Shown here in pieces: positions 25,888-34,124 of a stretch of 64,000 nucleotides of DNA. The notes beneath the pieces are model-generated. The model was not told the DNA's origin, did not search any database, and was given only the letters and a program-made list of their open reading frames with translations. Source of the stretch: G965202665 sp965243835 (GTDB taxonomy: Bacteria; Actinomycetota; Acidimicrobiia; Spongiisociales; Spongiisociaceae); the NCBI GenBank assembly GCA_965243835.1, contig OZ251578.1:2790001-2854000 (forward strand), in the 5' to 3' direction. Position 1 is the stretch's first letter, and each line of letters starts with the position of its first letter. The translations under genes and the position numbers were made by a program.

Positions 25888-25893
25888 TAGCCT
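25888..25893 (+). promoter_or_regulatory. -10 box of the sugar dehydrogenase gene
   Basis: TAGCCT ending 6 bp before ATG 25900; leaderless arrangement. Confidence 0.35.
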
Positions 25894-25899
25894 GGGCGG

Positions 25900-27219
25900 A
25901 TGCGCAGAATGATCCTGCTAGCGGCCGCGGCCGGGATGCTGGCCGGGGCGTGCGCGGAACCGGAGCCTGATGTCCCGACCGCCGCCCTCTCGACCGCCGC
26001 CGCCCCGCCGGCCTCCAGCGCGCCGACTTCCGCCGCGCCCGCCCCGATTGCCAGCGCGGAAACCACCGCGCCTGCGGCCACCGCGCCCCCCGCCCCGACA
26101 AACCCCACCGACCGGGTAACGCCGGACCAGGGGGAAGACCCGGCGCCGACCGCCGCCGCCCCGCCGGCGACGCCCCCGTTGCGTTCGTTGCGCTACCGGC
26201 CGGTAGCGGAAGTCCCCTTCCCCATCGACCTGGCCCCGATGCCCGGAGGCGTCCCCCTGGTAATCGCGGGCAAGGACGGCCGGTTGTGGGCCCTGGAGGA
26301 GGCCGGGTTGCGCCCGGAGCCGTTGCTGGACCTGGGTCCGTTGCTCCGCAATCAGGGCGAGCAGGGCCTGCTGGGGATCGCCTTCGACCCCGCATACGAA
26401 ACGTCCGGTCGCTTGTTCGTCCATTACACGGCCCGCAACGGCGACACGGTTCTGGCCGAATACGACCTGGCCGCCTCCGATCCGTCCGCCTCCGGCCGGG
26501 AACTGTTCCGCACCCCGCAACCCGCCGCCAACCACAACGGCGGGGCCTTGGTCTTCGGCCCGGACGGTTTTCTGTATCTGGGATTGGGCGACGGGGGGGC
26601 GGCCAACGACCGGTTCGGGCACGGTCAGAACGACGCCTCCCCGCTGGCCGCCCTGCTCCGGTTCGACGTCGCGACGCCGGGCGTCGCCGCCCCCGCCCCC
26701 GGCAACCCCTTCCCCGCCCCTTTAGTCTGGGCGATAGGCCTGCGCAACCCCTGGAAATTCACCTTCGACGCCCCCTCCGGGCTGGTGCTGATCGCCGATG
26801 TGGGGCAGGACGCCTACGAGGAAATCTCGCTGGCCCCGGCTACCGCCCCCGGCCTCAACTACGGATGGCCCATCACCGAAGGCAAGCATTGTTTCCGCCC
26901 CCGTACCGGATGCGAGGCCGCCGGTCTTACCCTGCCCGCGGTGGAGGTGGAACACGGCGACGACGGCACCTGTTCCATCACCGGCGGGGTGGTCTACCGG
27001 GGAGGGGCCATCCCAGAACTCGACGGGCATTATCTATTCTCCGATTACTGCGGGGGGTATCTGCGCAGTTTTCCGGTGGAGGACCCCGAACAAATACGGG
27101 ACTGGACCCCGCAGGTGGGCAAAGCGGGGCAGGTCACCGCCTTCGGGACGGACCACGCCGGGGAGGCGTACGTGCTGACCTCCGCGGGACGGGTTCTGGC
27201 CTTGACCGCCGAGCGCTGA
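25900..27219 (+). CDS. PQQ-dependent sugar (glucose/sorbosone) dehydrogenase-like lipoprotein
   Basis: A 439-residue secreted lipoprotein. Signal peptide with lipobox LAGAC at residues 15-19, then an Ala/Pro/Thr linker to about residue 90, then a six-bladed beta-propeller of the soluble glucose dehydrogenase family. Hallmarks: EQGLLGIAFDP near 150, ANHNGGALVFGPDG near 208 (catalytic His), LYLGLGDGG, WAIGLRNPWKFTFD near 272, ADVGQDAYEEI, and LNYGWP near 318. The enzyme would oxidise sugars outside the membrane with PQQ; no PQQ synthesis genes are in the window. ATG 25909 is an alternative start. Confidence 0.88.
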   Translation: MRRMILLAAAAGMLAGACAEPEPDVPTAALSTAAAPPASSAPTSAAPAPIASAETTAPAATAPPAPTNPTDRVTPDQGEDPAPTAAAPPATPPLRSLRYRPVAEVPFPIDLAPMPGGVPLVIAGKDGRLWALEEAGLRPEPLLDLGPLLRNQGEQGLLGIAFDPAYETSGRLFVHYTARNGDTVLAEYDLAASDPSASGRELFRTPQPAANHNGGALVFGPDGFLYLGLGDGGAANDRFGHGQNDASPLAALLRFDVATPGVAAPAPGNPFPAPLVWAIGLRNPWKFTFDAPSGLVLIADVGQDAYEEISLAPATAPGLNYGWPITEGKHCFRPRTGCEAAGLTLPAVEVEHGDDGTCSITGGVVYRGGAIPELDGHYLFSDYCGGYLRSFPVEDPEQIRDWTPQVGKAGQVTAFGTDHAGEAYVLTSAGRVLALTAER

Positions 27220-27299
27220 CCGCGGCCTCCTCCCCGAAAGGGGAGCCGCCTCCGCTACCATTACCCTCGCCGTCGCGCCGGACGGAGACGGGAGGAGAA

Positions 27300-29447
27300 A
27301 TGCGTCGCAAGTTCACCGTCGCGCAAATTCTGGTAGGTCTGGGGACGCTGGCCGCGCTGGGCACCCTGGCCAGCGGGGTGGCGGGCCTGTTCCCCGGATA
27401 CGCCCCGGATCCGGTGTCGCGGGCGGTCTTCGGCAACATTCCCGGCTCCCTGCAAGTCCTGTTCTACACGGCGACGGCCGGGTTTTTGTTCCTGTGCTTC
27501 TACCTGTTTTCCCTGCGGGCCCGCAACTGGAGCCGGGGCGCCCCCGAGCGGCGCGCCGGAATGTGGAGGAAGCGCCTGGCCGCTTTGGGGGCCGGGTTGC
27601 GTATGAAGACCCTGATGCGGGAGCGGGCGGCCGGATTGTCCCATTCCATGGTGTATTACGGGTTCGTGGTTTTGTTCCTGGGCACGGTCACCCTGGAGGT
27701 GGACCACCTGTTGCCGGCCGGGTGGAAGTTCCTGCACGGCGATGTGTACCGGGGGTACTCTTTCATTCTGGACTTGGCGGCCCTGGTTTTTATGGGCGGG
27801 TTGGTTTGGATGGGACTGCGGCGCTGGGGCCTGGCTCCATGGCGGTTGCGCTCCAAGACCCGCCCCGAGGACCTGTGGATTCTGCTCACCTTGGCCCTGA
27901 TCGGAGCGTCGGGGGTGGCGGTGGAGGCGGCCCGCATCGCGGTGGAGGGCCGCCCGGCGCACGAGGTATGGTCGTTTGTCGGCTATCCGCTGTCCTATCT
28001 GGTTCCGGCGGGGGCGGCCTCCGGCGTCCATCAAGTCCTGTGGGTGGCGCATGTCGTGTTTTTCCTGGCTTTTCTGGTGATTCTGCCCGTCACCAAACTG
28101 CGCCACATAATCACCTCCCCGGCCAATATGTTCCTCTCCCCCCGCCCCCGGCCCAAGGGGGCGATGCGGGAAATACCCAACCTGCTGGAGGCGGACGACA
28201 TCGAGTCGGTGGGGGCGGGGACGATATCGGAGTTCACCTGGAAGCAACTGTTGGACACCGACGCCTGCACCGTCTGCGGACGGTGCACCTCGGTATGCCC
28301 GGCCAACGCCACCGGCAAAGCCCTGGACCCCCGGGAGATAGTGCTGAAACTGGGGGAGGTGGCGGCCGCCTCCGGACAGCCGGCCGTGGCGCCGCCGGTA
28401 ACGACGGACGGGGAAATAACGGTGACCGCCGAGCGGGTTTTCGAACGGATCACCCCCGAAGAGTTGTGGGCGTGCACCTCGTGCCGGGCCTGCGATGAGA
28501 TCTGCCCGGTCAACATCGAGATCCTGGACAAGATTCTGGATATGCGCCGCTATCTGGCCCTGATGGAAGCCGACTTCCCGGCCGAGCTGGGCAAGGCCTT
28601 CGTGTCCATGGAAAACTCTTCCAACCCGTACGGGATGGGGCAGGCCAACCGGACGGACTGGACCAAAAAGATGGACTTTGCGGTTCCGGTGCTGGGACGG
28701 GATGTGGAGCGGGCCGAGTACCTGTATTGGGTGGGGTGCGCCGGGGCCTACGACGACCGCAACGCGGCGGTGACGGTGGCCGTGGCCCGCCTGTTGCGGG
28801 AAGCGGGGGTGGATTTCGCCATCCTGGGAGCGGCCGAGCTGTGCACGGGGGATCCGGCCCGGCGCTCGGGCAACGAGTTCGTGTTCCAACAGTTGGCCTT
28901 GCAGAACATCGCCACCCTGGGGGAGTTGGGGGTGGAGAGGGTGATCACGCAATGCCCGCACTGTTTCAACACGCTCAAAAATGAGTATCCCCAGTTCGGG
29001 GGGGAGTATCAGGTGATACACCACAGCCAGTTGCTGTCCGACCTGGTGGAACGGGGGTTGCTCACCCCGGGCAATGGCGACTCCCGCACCGTTACCTACC
29101 ACGATTCCTGCTATCTGGGACGGCACAACGACGTGTATCTGGCCCCGCGGGGGGTGGTGGCCTCCATCGGCGGCGTCGAGGTGGTGGAGATGGGGCGGTC
29201 GGGCACCCGCTCCTTCTGTTGCGGGGCGGGGGGGGCGCAAATGTGGATGGAGGAGCACACCGGCAAAAAGGTGAACATAGACCGGGCGGAGGAGGCGGTG
29301 GCCGCGGGCGCGGACGAGGTGGCGGTGGCCTGCCCGTTCTGTTACGTGATGCTCGACGACGGAGTGCGGGAACTCGGAGCCGACGACCGGGTAGCGGTCA
29401 AGGACATCTCAATGATCCTCGCCGACTCCGTCTTCGGCGACCAATAA
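27300..29447 (+). CDS. Membrane (Fe-S)-binding oxidoreductase: cytochrome b-like plus HdrD-like
   Basis: A 715-residue fusion. Residues 1-260 form about five to six transmembrane helices like the nitrate-reductase gamma/cytochrome b subunit (SHSMVYYGFVVLFLGTVTLE, HQVLWVAHVVFFLAFL). Two 4Fe-4S motifs follow, CTVCGRCTSVCP near 322 and CTSCRACDEICP near 395. Two HdrB/HdrD-type CCG domains then carry CPHCFNTLK near 560 and CCGAGGAQMW near 640, with CPFCYVML near 680. Such proteins pass electrons between the quinone pool and thiol/disulphide or acyl-CoA/electron-transfer flavoprotein partners. GGGAGGAG lies 3 bp before ATG 27300. It stands alone, so its partner is not visible. Confidence 0.88.
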   Translation: MRRKFTVAQILVGLGTLAALGTLASGVAGLFPGYAPDPVSRAVFGNIPGSLQVLFYTATAGFLFLCFYLFSLRARNWSRGAPERRAGMWRKRLAALGAGLRMKTLMRERAAGLSHSMVYYGFVVLFLGTVTLEVDHLLPAGWKFLHGDVYRGYSFILDLAALVFMGGLVWMGLRRWGLAPWRLRSKTRPEDLWILLTLALIGASGVAVEAARIAVEGRPAHEVWSFVGYPLSYLVPAGAASGVHQVLWVAHVVFFLAFLVILPVTKLRHIITSPANMFLSPRPRPKGAMREIPNLLEADDIESVGAGTISEFTWKQLLDTDACTVCGRCTSVCPANATGKALDPREIVLKLGEVAAASGQPAVAPPVTTDGEITVTAERVFERITPEELWACTSCRACDEICPVNIEILDKILDMRRYLALMEADFPAELGKAFVSMENSSNPYGMGQANRTDWTKKMDFAVPVLGRDVERAEYLYWVGCAGAYDDRNAAVTVAVARLLREAGVDFAILGAAELCTGDPARRSGNEFVFQQLALQNIATLGELGVERVITQCPHCFNTLKNEYPQFGGEYQVIHHSQLLSDLVERGLLTPGNGDSRTVTYHDSCYLGRHNDVYLAPRGVVASIGGVEVVEMGRSGTRSFCCGAGGAQMWMEEHTGKKVNIDRAEEAVAAGADEVAVACPFCYVMLDDGVRELGADDRVAVKDISMILADSVFGDQ

Positions 29448-29474
29448 CCTGCGAGCGCACCTTAGATAATCGTA

Positions 29475-29480
29475 TAAGAT
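29475..29480 (+). promoter_or_regulatory. -10 box of the RHH gene
   Basis: TAAGAT ending 7 bp before ATG 29488; leaderless arrangement. Confidence 0.4.
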
Positions 29481-29487
29481 AACTTTT

Positions 29488-29721
29488 ATGGCGATTTTAC
29501 GTATTGACGTACCGGATGCGCTCTACGAACGTTTGCAACAGCAATCTCGTAGAAACGGACGCAACGTTGACGAAATTGTAGTCGACGCGGTGGAAAAAGA
29601 GCTGGGAGACAACTCTTATCTCACGCCGGAGGAGTGGAAAGAGCGCATTGCGGGGCGTTCCAAAACCGACATTGAAATAGATGCGGAAGCGTTGCTGAAA
29701 GAAACCTGGTCCGTTGGATAG
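29488..29721 (+). CDS. Ribbon-helix-helix antitoxin-like protein
   Basis: A 77-residue protein. The N-terminal beta-strand AILRIDVPDALYERL plus two helices (QQQSRRNGRNVDEIVVDAVEKEL) is the FitA/Arc-type ribbon-helix-helix DNA-binding fold used by antitoxins. The C-terminal tail (YLTPEEWKERIAGRSKTD) would bind a toxin. No PIN toxin follows; instead the last 106 bp overlap, antisense, the 3' end of the nucleotidyltransferase frame. Likely an orphan antitoxin or a pair member that lost its toxin (inference). Confidence 0.7.
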   Translation: MAILRIDVPDALYERLQQQSRRNGRNVDEIVVDAVEKELGDNSYLTPEEWKERIAGRSKTDIEIDAEALLKETWSVG

Positions 29722-30035
29722 ATAATCTCGGCGGTATTGAAAATATTGTCGCGTATACGTCGGGGAGTACTCCACCAAGCCACCGCCTCGCGGGTCACCC
29801 AGTCCGCTTTCCTGCCCAGAATCCCGGACAGCTCGTCCTGGGCGCGGAGGCGGTCAAACCGATCCAGCATCAGGTCCTCTTCGTAAGTGATGAGGACATC
29901 CACGTCGCTGTCGTCCGCAAAGTCATCCCGTAACACGGAACCGAACAGGCCCAGCTCGGCAATATGCCACCGACGGCAGAAGTCTTCCACCGCCGCCATA
30001 TCGGGGTTTATGTTTTTGATGATCTGCGCTCGCAT
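29616..30035 (-). CDS. MNT-type nucleotidyltransferase domain protein
   Basis: A 139-residue minimal nucleotidyltransferase of the kind that acts as antitoxin (MntA) in HEPN/MNT modules. Catalytic signature GSVLRDDFADDSDVDVLITY (the G-S...D-x-D core) near residues 33-52. Homology seems to end near AEIIYPTDQ (residue 107). The last 30 residues are antisense to the RHH gene, so the original stop was probably lost when the two became adjacent. No HEPN toxin gene is visible. It starts 20 bp after the GH13 stop codon and may be transcribed with it. Confidence 0.7.
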   Translation of the reverse strand: MRAQIIKNINPDMAAVEDFCRRWHIAELGLFGSVLRDDFADDSDVDVLITYEEDLMLDRFDRLRAQDELSGILGRKADWVTREAVAWWSTPRRIRDNIFNTAEIIYPTDQVSFSNASASISMSVLERPAMRSFHSSGVR

Positions 30036-30054
30036 CAGCCCATCATAGGCGCCG

Positions 30055-31518
30055 TCAACCGGTTACGGACCAGACGGCGCCGGTGCGGGGCGGTAGCGAC
30101 ACCCGGACGGTTTCCCGGTCCGGGCAGGCCTCTCCCTCTCCCCACACCGCCTCCCAGACCGACCCGGTCCCCTCCCGGCCCAGAACGGCTGGCGCCCGCT
30201 CATCGCCGGCGTTGACGGCCGTCACCAACCGCTCGCCCTCGTATTCCCGCCCGAAAATGTAAAGCCGGCCGCCGGGCGGGGCATGCCAAACCCGGTAGTC
30301 GCCGCGGCGCAGGGCGGGATGCTTCCGGCGGAGACGGCCCAACGTGGTGAAAGTTTCCAGCAACTCCCGGTTCCACCCCCCCTCCCTCTCCCAGGGGAAA
30401 GCGGCCCGGCACCCCGGGTCCTTGCCCCCGGCCAATCCGATTTCATCCCCGTAATAGACGCACGGAGCACCCGGGGAGGTGAACATCAAAAGGGCGGCCA
30501 ACCGCACCGCGGCGACATCTCCGCCCGCCACCGACAGGATGCGGGCCGTGTCGTGCGATCCCAGCAGGTTGAGATGGGCGGCCTGCGTATGGGCGGGATA
30601 AAGGTCGGCCAACCCGCCGACGGCGGCCGCGTAGCCGGCGGCGTCCAGCGGCTCCACCCGGTACTGCAGACCTTCCGCGGCCTGCGGGTCGATGCGGCCC
30701 CCGGAGGCGAAAGACACCATGTATCCGCACAGCAGATAGTTCATCGTCCCGTCGAAGCGCTCCCCGGTGGCCGTCCACCAGCTGGCGTCCCCCCAAATTT
30801 CCCCCACCAGGTAGGCCTCCGGGTTGCGGGCCCGCACCCGCCGGCGGAACTCCTCCCAGAAGCCCTCGGTTTTGATCTCTTCGGGAACATCCAGCCGCCA
30901 GCCGTCTATCCCCTGCTCCGTCCAGTGCTCGCCCACTTTCATCAGATATTCCCGCACCGCGGGGTTGTCGGTGTTGAATTCGGGCAGGGCCGGCATGCCC
31001 CACCACGCCCCGTAGCGGGGCGGACCATGCCGCTGATCGTAGGCGTTGAGCGGAAACCCGTGGATGTGAAACCAGTCAAGGTAGGGGCTGTGCTCGCCTT
31101 GTTCCAAAACGTGGTTGAACTGAAAAAAGCCGCGGGCGGCGTGGTTGAACACCCCGTCCAGCACCACCCGCATCCCCCGCCGATGACACTCCTTGAGCAG
31201 ATGACGGAAAGCCCGGTCGCCGCCCAGCAACGGTCCCACCCGGTAGTAGTCGTGGGTGTGGTAGCGATGGTTGGCCGCCGACTGGAAAATGGGGTTCAAA
31301 TACAGGGCGTTGGCCCCCAAATCGGCGATCCAGTCCAAGCGCTCGGCCACCCCGATCAGGTCCCCGCCCTTGAAGCCGAACAGGGTCGGCTCGGAGTCCC
31401 ACGGCTCCAAACGGTGCGGTTGCTCCACTTTCCCCGACCGGGCGAACCGGTCCGGGAACACCTGGTAGAACACCGCATCCGCCACCCAGGAAGGCGGCCG
31501 GTGAAAGGGGGCGGTCAT
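30055..31518 (-). CDS. GH13 alpha-amylase family glycosidase (neopullulanase/maltodextrin glucosidase-like)
   Basis: A 487-residue cytosolic enzyme (no signal peptide) acting on alpha-1,4-glucans or maltodextrins. The four GH13 regions are visible: DGVFNH, GWRLDVPEE (nucleophile Asp, near residue 206), LVGEIWGD (acid/base Glu, near 235) and LLGSHDTAR (third Asp, near 320). The opening AVFYQVFPDRFARSG and the lack of a large N-terminal domain fit the maltodextrin glucosidase/neopullulanase group. TAGGAG lies 6 bp before ATG 31518. A consensus -10 box lies at 31600-31605. Confidence 0.9.
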   Translation of the reverse strand: MTAPFHRPPSWVADAVFYQVFPDRFARSGKVEQPHRLEPWDSEPTLFGFKGGDLIGVAERLDWIADLGANALYLNPIFQSAANHRYHTHDYYRVGPLLGGDRAFRHLLKECHRRGMRVVLDGVFNHAARGFFQFNHVLEQGEHSPYLDWFHIHGFPLNAYDQRHGPPRYGAWWGMPALPEFNTDNPAVREYLMKVGEHWTEQGIDGWRLDVPEEIKTEGFWEEFRRRVRARNPEAYLVGEIWGDASWWTATGERFDGTMNYLLCGYMVSFASGGRIDPQAAEGLQYRVEPLDAAGYAAAVGGLADLYPAHTQAAHLNLLGSHDTARILSVAGGDVAAVRLAALLMFTSPGAPCVYYGDEIGLAGGKDPGCRAAFPWEREGGWNRELLETFTTLGRLRRKHPALRRGDYRVWHAPPGGRLYIFGREYEGERLVTAVNAGDERAPAVLGREGTGSVWEAVWGEGEACPDRETVRVSLPPRTGAVWSVTG

Positions 31519-31599
31519 TTGATTCTCCTATGCGATGAAACAGCCCCGCCTGCCGGACGGGGCCGTAATCCCGGAACGAGGCGCCGGGCGCTTTCCTCC

Positions 31600-31605
31600 A
31601 TTATA
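31600..31605 (-). promoter_or_regulatory. -10 box upstream of the GH13 gene
   Basis: TATAAT on the minus strand, about 82 bp before ATG 31518. The leader contains an inverted repeat GCCCCG/CGGGGC (about 31544-31564) that could be the terminator of the upstream ABC operon. Upstream of the box is a short GGTACCGG repeat. Confidence 0.45.
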
Positions 31606-31630
31606 CCGGGGGTACCGGAGGTACCGGGGG

Positions 31631-32350
31631 TCATCCTCGCCGGGTTAGAAGCCGCTCGCGGTTGAAGAGACGGGTCAGCAGGCGCCATCCCGCAACATCC
31701 AGAACGACCAGCGCCGCCGCGGCGGACGCGACGGAGAACGGGGTGACATCGATCACCCCGAAAGTGAACAGGGCCGCCGCCCCGATCACCGGCAGGGTGC
31801 AGAAGGCCGCCAACTGCTGGGCCACCCGCACATCGGCGGCGCGCTCGGAAATCAGCAGGGAGACCACCACCGCGAAGGCGGCGATAACCGGGACGGCGCC
31901 CAACACGGCCGCCGCCGCCGGCGCGGCCATCCGCTCCGCCACCGCCTGCGGCGCCCCGAAGGAAACCAACAACAGAAACAACCCGAAAATTCCCCAAGCG
32001 GCCGCCACCGCGGGCAACCCCGCCGCCAAAGCCTTGCCCCAGAGCAGTTCCCGGTCGGAAATGGGCGTGGACAATAGCGGCTCCAGACTGCGCTGATTGC
32101 GCTCGCCGATGATGGAGTGGGCGGAAATAGCGGTGGGCAACACTACCGGCACGATTAGGAAAATTAACGTGAACTGGGCGGCGAGGAACCGGGCGGCGGA
32201 AGAGGGAATATCATCGGGCAGGCTGAACAAGGTTCCCACCGGGATGGCTACGAAGGCCACCGGCAATATCAGCATGGTCAGCAAAATGAACCGGTGGCGG
32301 CGGTAGTCGCGGAACTCCTTGCGGATAACGGCCCGGACGCGCGGGTTCAC
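31631..32350 (-). CDS. ABC-2 type transporter permease
   Basis: A 239-residue integral membrane protein with about six helices, typical of NatB/CcmB-like ABC-2 exporters. The N-terminal RAVIRKEFRDYRRHRFILL is the usual amphipathic entry helix, and SIIGERNQRSLEPLLSTPIS with ELLWGKALAA is the conserved coupling-helix region. The GTG start at 32350 overlaps the upstream ATPase stop by 4 bp, so the two form one exporter. The substrate is unknown (Na+, lipid or drug are all possible). Confidence 0.85.
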   Translation of the reverse strand: MNPRVRAVIRKEFRDYRRHRFILLTMLILPVAFVAIPVGTLFSLPDDIPSSAARFLAAQFTLIFLIVPVVLPTAISAHSIIGERNQRSLEPLLSTPISDRELLWGKALAAGLPAVAAAWGIFGLFLLLVSFGAPQAVAERMAAPAAAAVLGAVPVIAAFAVVVSLLISERAADVRVAQQLAAFCTLPVIGAAALFTFGVIDVTPFSVASAAAALVVLDVAGWRLLTRLFNRERLLTRRG

Positions 32351-33276
32351 GACTCCGCTCCCACCAAATCCAAATACGCCTCCTCCAGGGTGGGGGCCGC
32401 TTCGGTAACCGAATAAACATCCTCACCCCGGGCGGCCAGCAACCGCACCGCCTCCGGTACCGCCTCCCGCGCTTCCGCGTGCAACACAACCCCGGAGCCG
32501 TCGGCCGCGGCCGACGCAACGCCCCGCAGGGCGGTCAGGGCGGCCAGCGTCTGCGGGGAGGGCGGCCCGCCCAGGGCGATGTTGATGGACAACGTTCCGG
32601 CCCGGCTCAGCTCGTCGGGGCGGCCGATGGTGAGCAGGCGGGTGTTGAGGATCGCCACCCGGTCGCAGACCCGGGCCGCTTCCTCCAAGCGGTGCGTGGT
32701 CAGAAAAACGGTCGCTCCCGAACGGCGCAGGTTTGCGAGCAGTTTCCGCACGGCAACGGAAGACTCCGGATCCAACCCGGCGGTCGGCTCGTCCAAAAAC
32801 AGGATATCGGGGGACCCCACCAAAGCCCGGGCCAGGGCCGCCCGTTGCCGGAGTCCTTTGGAAAGGGTTCCCACCCGGTCATGCCTGCGCTCTCCCAAAC
32901 CGGCCCGCTCCAGGCACTCGTCGAATCGGGCGGGGCGGACTGCGGCCTCCACCCCGTATAAATCGGCGAAATAAGACAGGTTCTCCTCCACCGTAAGCGA
33001 CTCGTACAGCCCCGGGGTTTCGGACATAACCCCAATTCGGCGGCGAAGGGAGTCGTCGGAACCCACTGCTTGTCCGTGCAGGCGGGCCGTCCCCGAGCCG
33101 GGTTTCAGCAAGCCGATCAGCATGCGGACGGTGGTGGTCTTGCCCGCCCCGTTCGGACCTAAAAACCCGAACACCTCGCCCGAACGCACCGTAAAACTTA
33201 AATCTTCAACCGCGGTCGCCTTTCCGAAACGCTTGGTGAGCCCCTCGGCGGCTATGGCGGGGACGTCCCTCCTCAT
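32347..33276 (-). CDS. ABC-2 type transporter ATP-binding protein
   Basis: A 309-residue ATPase of the DrrA/NatA type: Walker A GPNGAGKTTT near residue 41, Q-loop SETPGLYESLT, signature TLSKGLRQRAALARAL near 138, Walker B ILFLDEPTAGLDP near 161, switch His in LTTHRLEEA, and the C-terminal domain typical of drug-export ATPases. ATG 33276 overlaps the stop of the DUF3151 gene (ATGA); the 44-codon open extension upstream is inside that gene and is rejected. It partners the permease directly downstream. Confidence 0.9.
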   Translation of the reverse strand: MRRDVPAIAAEGLTKRFGKATAVEDLSFTVRSGEVFGFLGPNGAGKTTTVRMLIGLLKPGSGTARLHGQAVGSDDSLRRRIGVMSETPGLYESLTVEENLSYFADLYGVEAAVRPARFDECLERAGLGERRHDRVGTLSKGLRQRAALARALVGSPDILFLDEPTAGLDPESSVAVRKLLANLRRSGATVFLTTHRLEEAARVCDRVAILNTRLLTIGRPDELSRAGTLSINIALGGPPSPQTLAALTALRGVASAAADGSGVVLHAEAREAVPEAVRLLAARGEDVYSVTEAAPTLEEAYLDLVGAES

Positions 33277-33743
33277 CCGGGGGCATCGGGGGGTTCCGGG
33301 GCCGGCGGATAACGGTCCGGGTCCAACTGATGGAGGAAAGTCGCGCATCGCCGATGTTCCTCCCGCTCCCCGATCCGCGCCGCCATTCTTCCCAAACCCT
33401 CCAAACACAACAGGAACCCCCGGTTGCTCCTATCCTCCCATTTCACCGCCTCCGCCCCTCGCCAACCGGCCGCCCGCAACGCGTCCAGACCCCGGTGATA
33501 ACCGACGCGAAAGCAGGCGTAGGCCCCGATTACCGCCATCACCGAGGAGTCCGCCTCCGACTCCCACCGCTCCCCCAACGCCGCCCAAGCCTGCAAGCAG
33601 GAAGGGTTGGCGATGGTGATCTTGGCTAACTTCTCTTGGCGTCCCCCCGCCTCCCGCAACAGGCGGGCCGCCATCACATCCGGCGGGGGCAGAACCACCC
33701 GCCCCGGCCCCTCCGGGCTGAACTTGACTTCTTGCGCGCTCAT
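33273..33743 (-). CDS. DUF3151 family protein
   Basis: A 156-residue soluble actinobacterial protein of unknown function. Family marks: LQAWAALGERW, the helix GAYACFRVGYHRGLDALR, AAGWRG, and SNRGFLLCLEGLGRMAARIGE. Start 33743 follows a GGGGG ribosome site and gives the normal N-terminus; the longer frame adds 23 unrelated residues. It overlaps the ABC ATPase gene by 4 bp, so it leads this three-gene operon. Confidence 0.82.
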   Translation of the reverse strand: MSAQEVKFSPEGPGRVVLPPPDVMAARLLREAGGRQEKLAKITIANPSCLQAWAALGERWESEADSSVMAVIGAYACFRVGYHRGLDALRAAGWRGAEAVKWEDRSNRGFLLCLEGLGRMAARIGEREEHRRCATFLHQLDPDRYPPAPEPPDAPG

Positions 33744-33862
33744 AACCCCCAGCCTAAACCAAAACCGGACCTGCCTCAACCCGGTCCGGTTTCCGCCCCG
33801 CGCGGCAAGCAAAGTTGATACATATATATCGCTTTAACGTTCGGGCAATGCCGGAACGGTGG

Positions 33863-33868
33863 TAAAAT
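33863..33868 (+). promoter_or_regulatory. -10 box of hipB
   Basis: TAAAAT ending 7 bp before ATG 33876; leaderless arrangement. TTCGGG at 33840-33845 is a weak -35 with a 17-bp spacer. Confidence 0.45.
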
Positions 33869-33875
33869 CCCGTGA

Positions 33876-34124
33876 ATGTTACATATAGCGCGCCGCCCGA
33901 CCCGCTCCGTCCCGGAGGAAATCGGGGCCGAAATCCGGCGCCGGCGCCGGCGGTTGCGTCTCACCCAGCAGGATACGGCCGACTTGGCGGGCGTGAACCG
34001 GCGGCTGGTCTCGGAAGTGGAACGGGGGCGGGCCGCGGTCACCCTGCGCCGTCTCATCGCCATCTGCGACGCGGTGGGACTGGAACTGGCGTGCCGTCCC
34101 CGCTATCCGCAGGGAAGGCCGTGA
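33876..34124 (+). CDS. hipB: HipB-like XRE family antitoxin
   Basis: An 82-residue helix-turn-helix protein: IGAEIRRRRRRLRLTQQDTA, DLAGVNRRLVSEVERGR and the C-terminal LLIAICDAVGLEL-like segment form a Cro/C1 (XRE) domain. HipB binds HipA and represses the operon. Its stop overlaps the GTG start of hipA by 4 bp, confirming co-translation. Confidence 0.88.
   Translation: MLHIARRPTRSVPEEIGAEIRRRRRRLRLTQQDTADLAGVNRRLVSEVERGRAAVTLRRLIAICDAVGLELACRPRYPQGRP

Larger units (their letters stand above)
25646..25899. repeat. Non-coding stretch with repeated promoter/leader units
   Basis: Together with 25316-25645 this is about 580 bp without an intact gene. It holds three units of the same promoter-like sequence: 11 G at 25439-25449, 11 G at 25749-25759, and a shrunken 5-G version with TTGACA at 25830-25835. 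The unit spacing (310 bp, then about 66 bp) suggests repeated duplication and deletion of paralogue 5' ends. The last 12 bp hold the -10 box of the next gene. Confidence 0.55.

Noticed and set aside
27261..29258. A 665-codon frame on the minus strand opposite the (Fe-S)-binding oxidoreductase
   Set aside because: The plus-strand frame carries all Fe-S motifs and membrane helices; the antisense product is a Pro/Gln/His-rich shadow.
33123..33408. A longer start for the ABC ATPase at 33408
   Set aside because: The extra 44 codons lie inside the DUF3151 gene and have no ABC similarity; ATG 33276 overlaps the DUF3151 stop, as is usual in the operon.
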